A DNA stretch of 64,000 nt from Brachyhypopomus gauderio (taxonomy: Eukaryota; Chordata; Actinopteri; Gymnotiformes; Hypopomidae), in contig NC_135211.1 in assembly GCF_052324685.1 (NCBI RefSeq), positions 54,095,128 through 54,159,127 of the forward strand, read 5' to 3'. Each line of letters begins with the position of its first letter. Position 1 is the stretch's first letter. Position numbers and translations under genes: made by a program. The notes below the pieces were generated by a model. The model was not told the DNA's origin. It did no database searches and worked only from the letters and a program-made list of their open reading frames with translations. Below, in pieces: positions 12,703 through 24,669 of the stretch.

Positions 12703-12798
12703 TATATAAGACAGTTTGAAAAGCGGACAGTGAAACAGTAGCAAGCCACTTTACTACCCTTACACTTTTCTAAAGGCAAAAGCATCTTGGCTGGTGTG
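12703..12798 (+). promoter_or_regulatory. TATA box and noncoding first exon of mucin-like gene 3
   Basis: TATATAAG at 12703 is followed about 28 bases later by AACAGTAGCAAG, a likely start, and by a donor (GTGAGT) at 12799. The next exon opens after the CTTTTGCAG acceptor ending at 13019. The layout and the AGCAAG start string match those of mucin-like gene 1, suggesting duplicated promoters. Confidence 0.6.
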
Positions 12799-13036
12799 GT
12801 GAGTAACATTTTATAAATTTAATTGCATTTTTATTTCATCTATTTAAATGTAATAATTTAAGGTTTCACATTTAGTAGTGTATGTTTATGTAATGTATTT
12901 AAATAATCATTATACTAATTTTTGGAGTAGAAAAGTAGTTCATTTCTAATTATTTCAGGCCTGTAGACATTCTGGATACTGGAACATCTCTGAATGATTC
13001 TTCTCAACTACTTTTGCAGGTTCAAGAAAGTTAATA

Positions 13037-13596
13037 ATGATGCTGATAACGACAATAACAATTTTCCTTCTAATCGGTAAGTCACAATAACAAATCAATG
13101 GTGAAGAACTTTGAATATTGAAGCCATTAAAATAACTAGTTTGACAAACGTCAACGTCAAAAAAAAAAATCAAACGTTTTTCTCGGCAGGCGCCGAAATC
13201 CAAACCATGACTGGTCAGCCTATTGGTCAAGCTGCAATAACTACCAATGCCAATGCTGTGACAACTGCAAGAGCAGCAACCACAACCGTGGCGTCTCCGA
13301 GTGATCCTGCTGCAGACATGATCATTACCTTCATCGCTGATGCCAATTTCAAAGCTGCAAATATGATGGCCATGAATTTTGCGGTTGCCAACGCCACGGT
13401 AGTTCTCTCTACCACCGATGCTACTCCTGCTTTGACAACTGCAGCTGTGACTTCTGGTGCCACAACAACCACAGCTCCATCTGCTGTGGCTATCGCTCAT
13501 ATAAATGAGTTGGCAACATCAGGCAATACAAGATGTCGAGCAACCGTCATGATGGCTGTGTGTCTTGCTATTGTTTCACGTCTGATGAGCAGTTAG
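13037..13596 (+). CDS. Small mucin-like, probably GPI-anchored surface protein 3 (two coding exons, 148 aa)
   Basis: I do not recognise this gene by name. Coding exons are 13037-13076 and 13190-13596, again joined in phase 1 (G + GC). The signal peptide reads MMLITTITIFLLIGAEIQ. The body is Ala/Thr/Val/Asn-rich (for example TTARAATTTVASP) with a few acidic residues, less purely mucin-like than genes 1 and 2. The end, SGNTRCR then ATVMMAVCLAIVSRLM, is GPI-signal-like and aligns with gene 1 (KRCR then LLSVVCVIMI). The start has two adjacent ATG codons. An in-frame stop (TAG) ends at 13596. Same orientation, phase and design as the other two indicate a tandem family. Confidence 0.7.
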
Positions 13597-13759
13597 CCAT
13601 GTGGTTATGTGCTCAACCCTCAAGTGCTAACCAACATGGACAAATTTATTCATGCAGTCAGGATCCGGACATGAAAATGGGCTTCATGCATTTATTATTT
13701 TGTTTTTATTCAGCACTGGCTACTTATTTCACTGAAGACATATGAAGTTGTGTTCCGAG

Positions 13760-15570
13760 CTATATTGAGCATTATTAAGTGTATAATGTACATAAATGCA
13801 AGTCTACTTTAACTCTGAAATACATGTCATTACAAAATACTGTATGTAGTTTTAATGTTTTGAAATTATGCTGTGGATATTTATTATATTTATTGATCAC
13901 AGCAGGCTGTGTAACAATGTGCAATGTACATCTTTAGCTTTTTTTTTATGTACACTAAAAATACTTTTGCCATCACGTATGTACTTTTAATAACCTTGTT
14001 TACTTTCCAAGTGTTTTTTTATTAACATTTAATTCTTTTATATGAAACAGTGTTCTATTGTTAATTTTGAAAGTGCAACAGAAAAAAGCTCTCATTATTT
14101 CTTCATAGTATTGTTTTCTCTATACCTCAGATATACTGAATTAACACTTTGGACGTCCTTTAAACTTACTTAACAGTGCAACACAGTCATTAAAGAAGCA
14201 AAGACCCTGATGACTAACATTTACACTCTTCTTATGTTGACATAACAGTGAGCGAATCATATGCATTGCTTAAGATTATTGTTACTCTGAATTTTATATT
14301 TAAAATTAATTACTAGTGCTCTTACTGAATACCTTTAGGAAATACTGTGAGTATATGTATTTATGAACTTCTCAATCCATTTTACAGTTTCATAAAATAA
14401 ACAGTGATGAAAATACCGTTTTGTCCCCTCATCTTTAAGAGAAAAAACCATGTGGGAAAGCCAGCAATCCAGATGAATAAAACAAGATAATCTATTCCTT
14501 TCTCCACCAAGAACACAGACCAATTCCACAGAAGGATAGCTGGAAGTGCCACAGCACTATTTCAAATATTTACAGCTTCACTACAAGCAGATCCATCAAA
14601 TGATGCACATTAAGCCCTATAGTATTACAACTTACTGAGAAAACACACAACCTGCAACTAAAACACATGGGTTACAGGACTAACAAACAGGAAACCATAA
14701 CTACAGAAGTCCAGTGAGAATATTTCACTTGAGCTATAATTAACCAGCACGGTCAAAACATCGATTCTAGGTGTTCTCATTAAACCAGGAGATTTCTTAG
14801 ACAATACAGTTATATAACACCTTAATTTGTAATGTTTATAGTAATAGATCACACAAATTACATCATTCAAATGCCTATTTTCTTCACACAAACAAAATAT
14901 GAATGACTTTTGACTTTTAATATGGAACCCATTGGGTAGAGGATACCATAAATCACTGACTCACAGTATGGAAGTTACTACAATACAGTTACAGATTACA
15001 CCTACCAATTCTGACTATGCACCGCTCTCGTCTGGGTGGAAGACTGTAGCTCCTTATATGTTAGCAGGTCTTTGTAACTTCACTGCATCCCTGGGGTGAT
15101 TGCTGAAGAGAACTCGCTCACAGTGGAGGCTAAACTCTTTAAATGTGGTTTGTAATGTCCAGAATTGTGAGTTTTAAAGCCTCTATTTCTGAGGCCGTGA
15201 GGACTTTCTTTCACTCAAAACACTGCACCACTGCACTGCAACCGCATGAGCCCGTGTGGTAAATATCAGACTGATAGCGTGTTTAACTAACAAACGCCAT
15301 CCTCTGATTGAAACACCTGGCTTCAATTATCCGTTTAATTGAACCAATACACTTAGAGATTCACATGATTTACAACTATGCTGGATCATTTACTTCAAAA
15401 AGCATTACAAAATGACATTGTTGGCCGACAACTATGGCCGACAAGTCCTTATTTTCACCGACCACCTAGCGATTTAAAAGCGGCATTTTCACCAATTTCC
15501 ATCCATTTAATTGACAGACTTACTGACTTTACCAGTACCGCCCACAACCAAGAAATATGCAGGCAGGGTC
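13760..15570. other. Intergenic, no gene seen
   Basis: The start is probably 3' UTR of mucin-like gene 3. The rest is AT-rich with only short unsupported frames on either strand. Confidence 0.5.
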
Positions 15571-15579
15571 CCTGTAGTG

Positions 15580-16407
15580 CACATATGTCAAAGTCAAGGC
15601 CCGCGGGCCAGATCCGGCCCGCGGATTGATTATCTATGGCCCCCTGGATGATATTTAATTACTATTAGAACCGGCCCGCAGGCCACAGCCTCCCGATGGT
15701 GTTTTGCACGCACAAACACTACATTCCCCACAATGCAACGGTAGCCCGCGAAGTCACTGCCGCGCACACAAGCGGCGAGGGTCCGCGCGGCGAAAATGAC
15801 GCAATCGCAGTGGCTCTGCCCGTGCGCGAGGGTCGTGCGCCTCTCGAATTTTGTAACTGCGCGCACCAGTTAAACTTATTTAAGTTAGATATTTATACAT
15901 ATAGTCGAAATGATTCGAAATAATTCGCTTTTTTATTCACATTATTTAATGGTTGTTTATTTTCAAAACGCCCAATCTTAACGTCTTCACGTTCTCTCAT
16001 GTTTTGTCTTGGAATTACAAGAGGCTCGTATTTGTTAACGTAATACATTTGTTGTGAAACGAAGTCGTTACAATTTCAAGCATTTTCAAATGCTTTAGCC
16101 TAAATTCCAGCACTTTTCAAACCTTTATTAGTTAATTAATTTAATGTACAGGACATGTTTTCTTTGAAGGAAGTTTGTTTTTATCTGTTTGCTTGTTGAA
16201 AAATGTTTTCACTTGAAATTACTGACAGATCCATAAGAAAATATTGCTTTATTCATTTAAGCATTAAATAGTATACACTGTGTTGGGTCTTGGTTCAATA
16301 TGTGCAATCATTTCAATATGTTTTAATAAACATTGAACCAGTCCGGCCCTCGGCTTGTAGCAAATTTGGTTTTTTGGCCCTCGGTGTATTTGACTTTGAC
16401 GTCCCTG
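15580..16407. mobile_element. Non-autonomous hAT-type element, 828 bp, with 8-bp target duplication
   Basis: The ends are inverted: ATGTCAAAGTCAAGGCCC near 15585 and TTTGACTTTGACGTCCCTG ending at 16407. CTGTAGTG is repeated at 15572-15579 and 16408-16415, the 8-bp duplication expected of hAT insertion. No transposase frame is visible. A CpG-rich piece at about 15740-15860 stands out from the AT-rich surroundings and may be captured host sequence or a retained promoter. Confidence 0.88.
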
Positions 16408-17099
16408 CTGTAGTGGCATTGTCGCCTACTCATTATACCTGACTACTGCTTTCTGGTTCGTAATGGAAAACGTTTGAGATGATGAAGATAGAGGACGATG
16501 ATTATCACCAGTGTGAAAACAGCATTTGTTTTCCTGGTCAGGACTTAGAAACATTGGCTGCTATTAGCTATAGGCCTACTTATTAAGTTTGGGATTTAAA
16601 GGATCTGTTACATTTAAACATCTTACGAGCAATTTGCTGAAATGTAGACAAGGGATAATAAACAAGAAATTTAAAAACAAGTTTCAATTTACTGTTAGTG
16701 GCTATAGTCAGAAGTACAAAGTAATTTGGGACATAGATGACAAACTTATAACTATATATATATATTTTATACAAATTTACATATAAACATATTTTCAAAG
16801 GGGTGATTTAAGAACTTTACTAAATCATTTTTACACCCTCAATCTCCCACTTTATATTAGGGCAAAAGCTGTATATTTATTTTCATGTCTAATATCAAAC
16901 ACTGCAGGAAAAGGTTGTGTATAATATTTGATGTATAATCTATGGAATAATTAGAAGAATGTCTTTGATTCATAATGCAAAGGATCAAATGACCTAGAAC
17001 AGCTACTGCCAACAGGTTATGTGGCAAAATCAGAACTCAGCATAGGCCACTATCAATTACAGTCAGTAATCAATCACTTCCTACTTAGGTAGCCTACAG

Positions 17100-18079
17100 C
17101 AGCGTTTCTTAACCGGGGTGCCGCGGTTGTCTGTCTTCATCGGGGGTGCCGTCAAAATATTCTGATGTGAAATAAAAAACTATAGTTTTAAAAATTGAAG
17201 TTATTATACGCTTTAAAAATCATTAAAATGTATTTCATATGACCAAATCTCTCAAGTTTGGTGGGCGTGAGCTTTTTTTCAGGCGGGGGGGATTGGAATC
17301 TGTCGCGATGGTTAGTGTAGCGGCTGTGTGTGTGTGTGTGGTTGGGGAGCGGGCTGGCTAAAGTCTACCAAGAAACAGCGCGATCTATATTCTGATTGGT
17401 TCAACCTGTTATAATATACAACCGATGGATTGGCTGAATATGCTGCGGTGTGCGGCGATTAGATTATTTAAAAAATAAATTATTAATAATAATAATATTC
17501 AAGCGTGAGAAATTCCATGTGTGGCGTGAGAGCGTGTGAAATCGCTAAATATGCGTGAGTCTCACGCTCAAAGCGTGCATATGACCTGCATATGACCAAG
17601 GTCAGCACGTGATTACGCAGGTTTCCCACTGACTGTAAGTCACATCAGCTCTCTGTCTTAATAATCACTTTTTTTGTGTTAGGTTGGCCGGGAGATGGTT
17701 GCAGAGAGTATGTTTTCAGGGTTGCCAACGCTCACGCATTGAGCATGAGACACACGCATTTGACCGTTTTCACACGCTCTCACGGCACACTTCCGATATC
17801 TCACATCCGAAAAAAAAATCTTGTCTATTTATCTGATCCATATCTATGATTCAATGAGTTACTAGTTCGCTTTGGCGCCAACCACCCGCGAAGATTGCGA
17901 TATAATACTTAATTTGTGTCCATTTTACGTTCACACCCCCCCCCCCCCCCCCCCCCCGTCAACAACTTACGTCTCCACCCCCCAAAGCCTGTGTTTTTAA
18001 CGCATTGTAAACTGGGGTGCCTTAAAATTTTGCATGCATATAAAGGGTGCCACAACTGAAAAAAGGTTGAGAAACACTG
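17100..18079. mobile_element. Non-autonomous hAT-type element, 980 bp, with a second element inside
   Basis: The left end CAGCGTTTCTTAACC and right end GGTTGAGAAACACTG are inverted repeats typical of hAT (Charlie-like) elements. The flanks GCCTACAG at 17092-17099 and 18080-18087 are a perfect 8-bp target duplication. There is no transposase. A separate element of the 3637 family sits inside at 17717, and a piece resembling that family's GTGAG-rich end lies at about 17500-17590. Confidence 0.9.
17717..17995. mobile_element. Nested partial copy of the 3637-3971 element family
   Basis: CAGGGTTGCCAACGCTCACG at 17717 matches the reverse complement of the right end of the 335-bp element at 3637, and similarity continues through GAGTTACTAGTTCGCTTTGGC and a C run at about 17936-17957. 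The far inverted end is not clear, so the copy is truncated or diverged. Its position inside the hAT element makes it the younger insertion. Confidence 0.7.
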
Positions 18080-18089
18080 GCCTACAGGA

Positions 18090-21000
18090 CATACGGCTCA
18101 GCATGGAGAGTTTTACGAAACTGATACATAAACGTTTCCCTGGCCTATGTTATTTACAGCCTTAATTAAGAAACAATGAGCATTAATAATTCATAACTTA
18201 AGTTAACAAAGTAATGTCAGTAGACCAGCGACATCAAAGCAGACTCTGTCGTCTGCAGAAAAGGTCATTGTACTTCTTCGCTAATCCCAAAATATTTCTT
18301 GACTAATCCCATAAAACTTCACTAATCTCATGAGTGGAGATCTCTTTTCATCAGTTTAACGGGTGAAATGCACAAGAATCACAGTGCAGCAGTAGGTATT
18401 AAAAGCAAGCATACATCAGCTTTAATTAGCCAGCTATTGGTATGGTTATCGCATGTACTTTTGCACGTTTTCATTTTACAAACAAACTTTTTTTTCTCTG
18501 CAGACTCTCGCGTGCTTCTGAAATGAGGATGTGACATCGAGTCTGCAACATGCCTGTTTTCTGTGACTCAGCTGTTGGAATGTAACCTAACCCACACAGC
18601 CAAGGCAAGGAACATTTTTTCAGTGAACCCAGGTGAAATTCACACACACCCTATAAACACTTTGAAATAGGCATGTGAGAAAAACGTTGCAGCTCGAGAA
18701 ATATCATTGCTGCTCAATAGACTACATGTAGTTCAGCTTCAGGTTAAGAGCCATATAGCATGTTCTCTCTGCACGTCCGGCATTTGTTCTAGCTAGCGGA
18801 TCATTTTGATATTAGAAATTTTTTACCAATTTTTTTACAGGAACAATCTGGCACAATTTCACCTGGCACAATTTCTTAGTAATAAAAACAAGAACTTAGA
18901 AGAAGACATTGTGTAGAAGACAATTATTTGAATTATGTTTTGTTAGGCGGTCTCCATGTAATACGGAGCAGTTTGGGCAGTTCTGACCAAACACCTTCCG
19001 AGAGCGATTGACTTGTATTGATATTGGTGATTGTATTTTTTTTAATATTTCACATGACTTTTCACGTAAAATTTCGTTTTACTGACCCGGTCACTAAGTT
19101 CACTAAGGCAGTAAATCATTCTTAAGTCCTCGAATGACTAAAGTACTTTTCAAAATGTCTCAGTCAAGGTTCTCAAACAGTCCAAATATTGTGGAAACAT
19201 TCCTCTCAGAGCATGGTTACATTTAGGAACACGTCTGGTAAATGTCGGCGAACCTCTTTCGGGCGAGGCACCGTAGCTTTTTTAGATTATAAGTCTAAAT
19301 GTGTTTGGTTATGTAAATAGCTACTAAACAAGTATTTCTCCACCTTTTCTTATCGGTCATTCCGTCTACGGGTTTTTCTTCTAAAGACAGACAGACTTCA
19401 CAAGCATACAAAGTACGAAAAGAATGTGGTCTGTCGTAGACTACCAGCAGAACATGCGCAAATATATAATGTAAATAAACAAATGAATGCATGTCTTTTA
19501 TATATTTGCAAAAGATAAAAGATAAAACATCAATAACATTGATGGGAATCACCACCCTTGCGTAGCAGCCCTACAGAGATAACAGCTCCCCCTGGTGGAG
19601 AATCTTCAGTCTGACGGAAGTGGTGTGTGATGCACCTTACGTGCTTTCAATTAAAAACAACTCGATCAATAAAATTATGTTACAAAATGTACGTTTAATA
19701 ACGGAATAACCGAGACAATAGTGGCAGGCGAAAATAAAATAACATTTTCAGCGTTACCAACTCAAGAGGGTAACGTTTTATATCTGATCAATTATAGCGC
19801 CCTGCTGTTGCGAGCCACACGGCTGCTGTGAGGCGGTGAAGTATGATATATTCATTGAGTCAGAACTGTTCAGAATTGGTGAGTGTTTTGGCAACATGTC
19901 GGACATCTTTATGTTTTTAATATCACACAGAAGCTGAAAAAGAAGGTCCAACTCGATGGTTTGTTGGCAATTGTAAATAAGGGTGTCGCTTCCGGTGCAA
20001 ACAGCAGACTGCAGAACACCAAAAGCACTATTTTTCTGGTTTAAACGCAAAGTGTCACCTGGTCAGATGACTCAAACTGTGTGACACCGTTGTCTCATTC
20101 TCAGAAGACACTTTCCTTGAACTTGGGCAAACTCAGGTGGCTTGACTCCTGTGGAGGACCTCAAGAGGCTCTCTTGTTTAAAACGTTTATTAAAAAATCT
20201 CATCAATAAGACAAAAAATATAACAAAATTGGTTACATAAGCTACATAAACAGACTGTGAGTAATGAGTGGGTGGTGTGCCACCTTTAAACTCAGAAAGC
20301 TGTCCATCAGTAACACTGGGTTGTCCCAAACAATTATTAACACGTTCATTCCAGCAATTTCTATCTGATTAAAAGAAAATGGTGTTGGTTTTGTGCTGTG
20401 GTTTTTTGGATTGTTGAGGGTGCTTCACTTGAGCTCAGATAATAATCGGGAACACAACATAAAAGTGAAGGGTGTGGATGAATGGAGCAGAGCTGGTAAC
20501 TATAAGGATGGTAACTATGGGGATGATAACTTGTGTGGATACACACGCATGGGGCAGAGTGGGTGGTGTGGGCGTAGACAGGAAGTACACGCTGGATGGT
20601 GTGACGTGACGGTGTGATGTGACAGTTTGACGTGACGTGACTGTGTGACGTGAGGGAGCCGTCAGACCCAGCGTGAATAATGCAGGTACACAGGTTGTTG
20701 CCGTAGTCCAGAAGTGCCACAGGAACTGTCTGTCAGAAGACTGCCGTTGTGCTCACATTAGAAGAGACACTCTGAGTTCATGGCGAAGCTCTAGTTTTAT
20801 TGTGCCTCAATCAAAACCTTCTTTTTGGACCTCACTGGGATCCCTACCTAGGTTCCCCACATCTTGTGACTACATAGTTCTGGTAAGAGGAACATAGGTG
20901 TCTCATTAGCACAACCGGGATTCCTCCGCCCACCACATGACGTCCCTGTCTCGCAACAGTAAACATCTGTTACTACGGTTACTTCTCATTGTTATGCTGG

Positions 21001-22640
21001 TTACTCACGTGCTAAAGAATGCCCCAGTGTTCCAGGGTTGATATTCTGTGTGTCATGGTTTACCCCATGTCTGCATTTTCCAATAACACTGTTTGCACTG
21101 GACTTGCATCTTAACTTTATAATGCTGATTGGATTATGCTTTGTAACTGTATCTTTTAATGTGTGCATTCTCTTTTCTAGCAGTTCAGGTGTTTCTTGTA
21201 GGACTGGTCCAACACACGGCAGCTCCACACTGGTATAAAAGCCATGCACCAGGTGGAAAAGGCAGAGTTTGCACATTCAGAAACTGTTTCCAAATATGCT
21301 CATATCCATGAAAGACAAGCAAAACATTTTCACATGATTGCAACATAAAAAATTAAGTAGTCAAAGAGTTGTGTTAACGGTCCAATGTTTAGGGTGTCTC
21401 TAAGGTTGAAGGTTCTAGGTTCAGTTTTATTTGTACTACAAATAAACATTATTTACAGTATGTATTAAGTGTCAGTCAGACACATGGAAAGCAAAAGAGA
21501 CAAGAATATCAGAAGATATGCACACACAGCATGCCACCAATCACCCCAAAACAATTTAAAATTCATACAAGAACCTTTTTCACTTTTAAAAACTACTTCG
21601 GTAGTTTATTGGTACTTTATCATTCTGGATTTATCTGATTGCCACTTTAGTGGTATTTGTACATCATTTTGAATAAGAAAAGTGGTGGCCAATGTATTTA
21701 AAATATATACACAGAATTGTTTACAGACTATGTTTATCTTCCAACTTGCACTTAAGCCTTTGAATCTTCAGTGTTTCATTCTAAACCTGTCTAATGGTAC
21801 ACACAGCCCACGTTTGACACACCTTGTTTCATTAAAAAAAAGAAAAAAAGAGACACACTTGATTCAGTTTCGCACTTCTTATATTTCAGAGGGGTGTGGA
21901 GGAAGGAGGACATTGCTGAGGGCACAGCCAAAGGCTTTGATCTGCTCAGATAACAGTACATACTTCTCTGTCATACTTCTTCTATGTGGACACAGTTTTT
22001 AATGCGGTTTGGGGGGAAGGTGTATCTTTTGCGTAGCTGAATAAACAGTGGTGTGTCAATAATATTCGAAAATGACTTATTTTAATTGGATGAGAAATAT
22101 GAAAAAAGTAGAACACAAAGGATGAATCAGTGGAAATGCTTGCTGCACAGCAGATGGAAGAATCAGTGAGGATAATCAGAGTTCACACAGAGAGCACTGT
22201 GTTACTATTATCAAAGAAACATATCAGAGTGCCACAGCTAGGTTCTCATATTGTGCCTTCAAGCATTTAAAAATGTTTAAACATGCACTGAATGTTTCAA
22301 TATTAATATGTTGCTAAAAACATGTATTCATCAAAATTAATAAAGTTACCATGTCTGCAATTAAAATGGCTTCAGTATTTAATTAAGTGTAAATCATGAT
22401 CGTCATCCTCCACAATTTTCATCAGAGTAAAAAGAATTGAGTCACAGTTTTGCTAAATTGCAGTAATGAAGTCAACATGGCTGTTGATGATGTAATAACA
22501 GTAACCACACAACACAGTGTGCTGATGAAGGAGAAATCTGCAAAATATCAAATTTTTAAAGATTTATAGCATTTATATTTAGCCTTTATATAGTATACAG
22601 AACCACCTTACCAAATAAAAAATTCAAAATCAAACAAACT
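18090..22640. other. Intergenic, no gene supported
   Basis: Several frames of 60-120 codons occur on both strands (for example 19778-20050, 20072-20329 and 20361-20720 minus), but none shows family resemblance, exon-consistent borders or coding bias. GTGACGTGA-type short repeats lie at about 20580-20655. I found no RNA gene. Confidence 0.45.
20580..20655. repeat. Short tandem GTGACGTGA-type repeats
   Basis: Imperfect units such as GTGTGACGTGA recur several times in about 75 bases. The array contains multiple TGACGT cores (CRE/ATF-like), probably a by-product of the repeat. Confidence 0.6.
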
Positions 22641-23080
22641 GAAATATTCACCAGAATATGGAGCATAGTAAAATGCATTTCATGACTGAAATATCTCTAA
22701 GATGCATAATGCCCACTGTGGTAGATGCATGGCTAATTGTAATTTACTGTGTTCAGAAAATCTATATTTGAACAAAACCTCTATTATTCTACTTATTAAT
22801 GTTGCTACTTGTGCATATGTTTTATTTAACTGAAAAGATGTTTATTGGTAGAAGGACTTTACAGTTCCTGAAGCACATGTGATTATATTGACCGTCCATC
22901 AGCCATTATGCGGTTTGTTATATTATATTATTATACTGACCGTGTCTGACCAATGCACCATAGTGCAAAACACAAATAATGAGGGGATATGACTAATAGT
23001 TGAAACATAGTGCCCTCTGGTGTTAGATATAGGTACTTCAGGGATGCAGCCTTAAAATTTGATTTCAATATTGATACAGG

Positions 23081-23219
23081 GGCGCAGATGGCACTGGGGA
23101 CGGGGGGGACATGTCCCCTCCAGATTTATATTGACCCCATCCGAAATCTAGCATCTACAAGCATAAACGTATATATTGTACAGCTTGGTCCCCCTCACTT
23201 CAGAATTTACATCTGCGCC
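23081..23219. mobile_element. 139-bp MITE inside duplication unit A
   Basis: GGCGCAGAT at 23081-23089 and ATCTGCGCC at 23211-23219 are perfect inverted ends, and further bases inside also pair (GGGGGGACATG against CTTGGTCCCCC). It is absent from the matching place in unit B, so it inserted after the duplication or was lost from B. The family is unknown. Confidence 0.65.
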
Positions 23220-23549
23220 GATGTATTGATATATGTTAACCATACTGTACAGCGTTGTTATATCATATACAATTGCATTTAAACCTGCTGCAAAATATGC
23301 AACCTGAGCAGAAAAACCATGTTGTAGGAGAATAAGAGTTTAAACAGAGTGACTTATATTCATCAGAACAGAAGGATTTGAAAATGTCTCCACAATGTCC
23401 AGAGTTCCACCCTCATAATATTGTACATTATAACCATATAAAATCAAGGAATGGTTGCTTAAGAATAAAAGAAAAACCTGTATGTTGAGCCTAACAGAGT
23501 AAGTCAAAGAAGCCTGTTCTGAACCCTTTTGAGTATGAATAGTGTATGA

Positions 23550-23668
23550 ATTGGTCACGACACCTAACTGCCAGTGTGTGAATTGGACATGACCCCTAAC
23601 TCCCAGTGTGTGAATTGGATACGACCCCTAACCCCCAGTGTGAGAATTGGACACGACCCCTAACCCCC
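23550..23668. repeat. 32-bp minisatellite overlapping the 3' end of UBL gene A
   Basis: Units start at 23550, 23582, 23614 and 23646, exactly 32 bp apart, each like ATTGGACACGACCCCTAAC plus CCCCAGTGTGTGA. The last unit overlaps the Gly-Gly-stop codons of the gene on the minus strand. Unit B has only about two copies at the same place (27464-27518). Confidence 0.85.
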
Positions 23669-24565
23669 ACGGCACCTGTAGACGGGAAGGAAACATGCCC
23701 CAGGCATCACTCTCAGCTCCAACAGGGTCTGTGGACCTTGAACGATAACGCCATTGTAAACGAGGTCCATGTCTTCCATCTTCAGCTTCTGTTCCTTCAA
23801 CTTCTGCTTCAGACGCTCAATGGTGTCAGTGCTTTCCAGACTCAGGGGGATCTGGAGAATTATTAGATAACATTAGATAAACAGCATAATTAGCAATTAA
23901 AACATAAAACAATAAATCATGCAAGGACATTACAGGTCATGCTGGTATCACCAACTTGTAACACATTCTTTTATTATTCAAAGAGCTTAAAGATTTTCAC
24001 ATGGCAGTAAAAATGTAGTACACTAAACTACAGTTCAAAGTCAGTCCACTTTGAACACAAGAGACTGACCTCCCCAGTTTGTTACTTATATTGTGGACCC
24101 AAACAGAATCTATTTTCTAAATTTGAAATAAAAAGTTTGGGGGGAAAAAAAGAAAAAAATCACACAAAGTTTTATGTGCAGGGTAACTATAGTTTTCTAC
24201 CATATTCATGGTCAAATATACCTGGGTGCCACTGGAACTGTCAAATACTTTGATTGTAATTGGTCCAGACACAGGAGAATCAGCACCATTACAGGACAAC
24301 TCAATATGGCTGCTGTGTTTCAGATATTTTAAGTACCCATCAGAGTCAGCAGGATTTCTTTTGACTTGTGGTGTCACTTTAGATTTTGAGCTTTGAAAAG
24401 CAGTGAGCTGAGAGAGAGAGAAAAAGAGAGACTTTTGAAAATTCCTTTAAAATGCATTTTAACTAAATCAATAAAAAGTGTTTGAAAACAAGTTTGAATT
24501 TTATAGTGTAATAATAGAAAAATAAGTCATACCTTTTCCATTACTGGCTGAGTTTGAGTTGCCAT
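23660..24565 (-). CDS. Single-domain ubiquitin-like protein with C-terminal RGG (UBL gene A, 136 aa)
   Basis: Three minus-strand exons: 24565-24533, 24407-24222 and 23851-23660, all joined in phase 0 with GT-AG borders. Residues 1-58 (start MATQTQPVMEK) are an extension of unknown fold. Residues from about 60 form a ubiquitin-like beta-grasp: ITIKVFDSSSGTQ, IPLSLESTDTIERLKQKL, MDLVYNGVIV, then VYRCRGG and stop. This parallels ubiquitin's first strands, its SDTIE helix start and its LRLRGG end. Like FAT10 and unlike ubiquitin precursors, the diglycine is exposed without cleavage, so the product could be conjugated directly. Only one UBL is present, whereas ISG15 and FAT10 have two. Nearly identical to UBL gene B, its tandem duplicate. 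I know no name for it; role as a modifier is inference. Confidence 0.8.
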
Positions 24566-24653
24566 GTTGAGTCATTCACTGTACCACTCTGCATGTGTGC
24601 TAACAGCTGTCTGGTGCTGCGTTGGGTTTACCTATCATTTTTATCAATGCAAG

Positions 24654-24669
24654 CCAAAAGAGAAACCTC
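24654..24669 (-). promoter_or_regulatory. Interferon-response-like motif upstream of UBL gene A
   Basis: CCAAAAGAGAAACCTC lies about 90 bases upstream of the gene's ATG. On the minus strand it reads GGTTTCTCTTTTGG, close to the ISRE consensus AGTTTCNNTTTC with two departures. A matching motif holds the same place in gene B. This is a weak motif match and no proof of interferon control. Confidence 0.35.

Noticed and set aside
20361-20720. Minus-strand frame beginning ALLDYGNN, faintly like a Tudor-domain IDYGN motif
   Set aside because: Only one short string matches, the rest is low-complexity from the TGACGT repeats, and no neighbouring exons are found.
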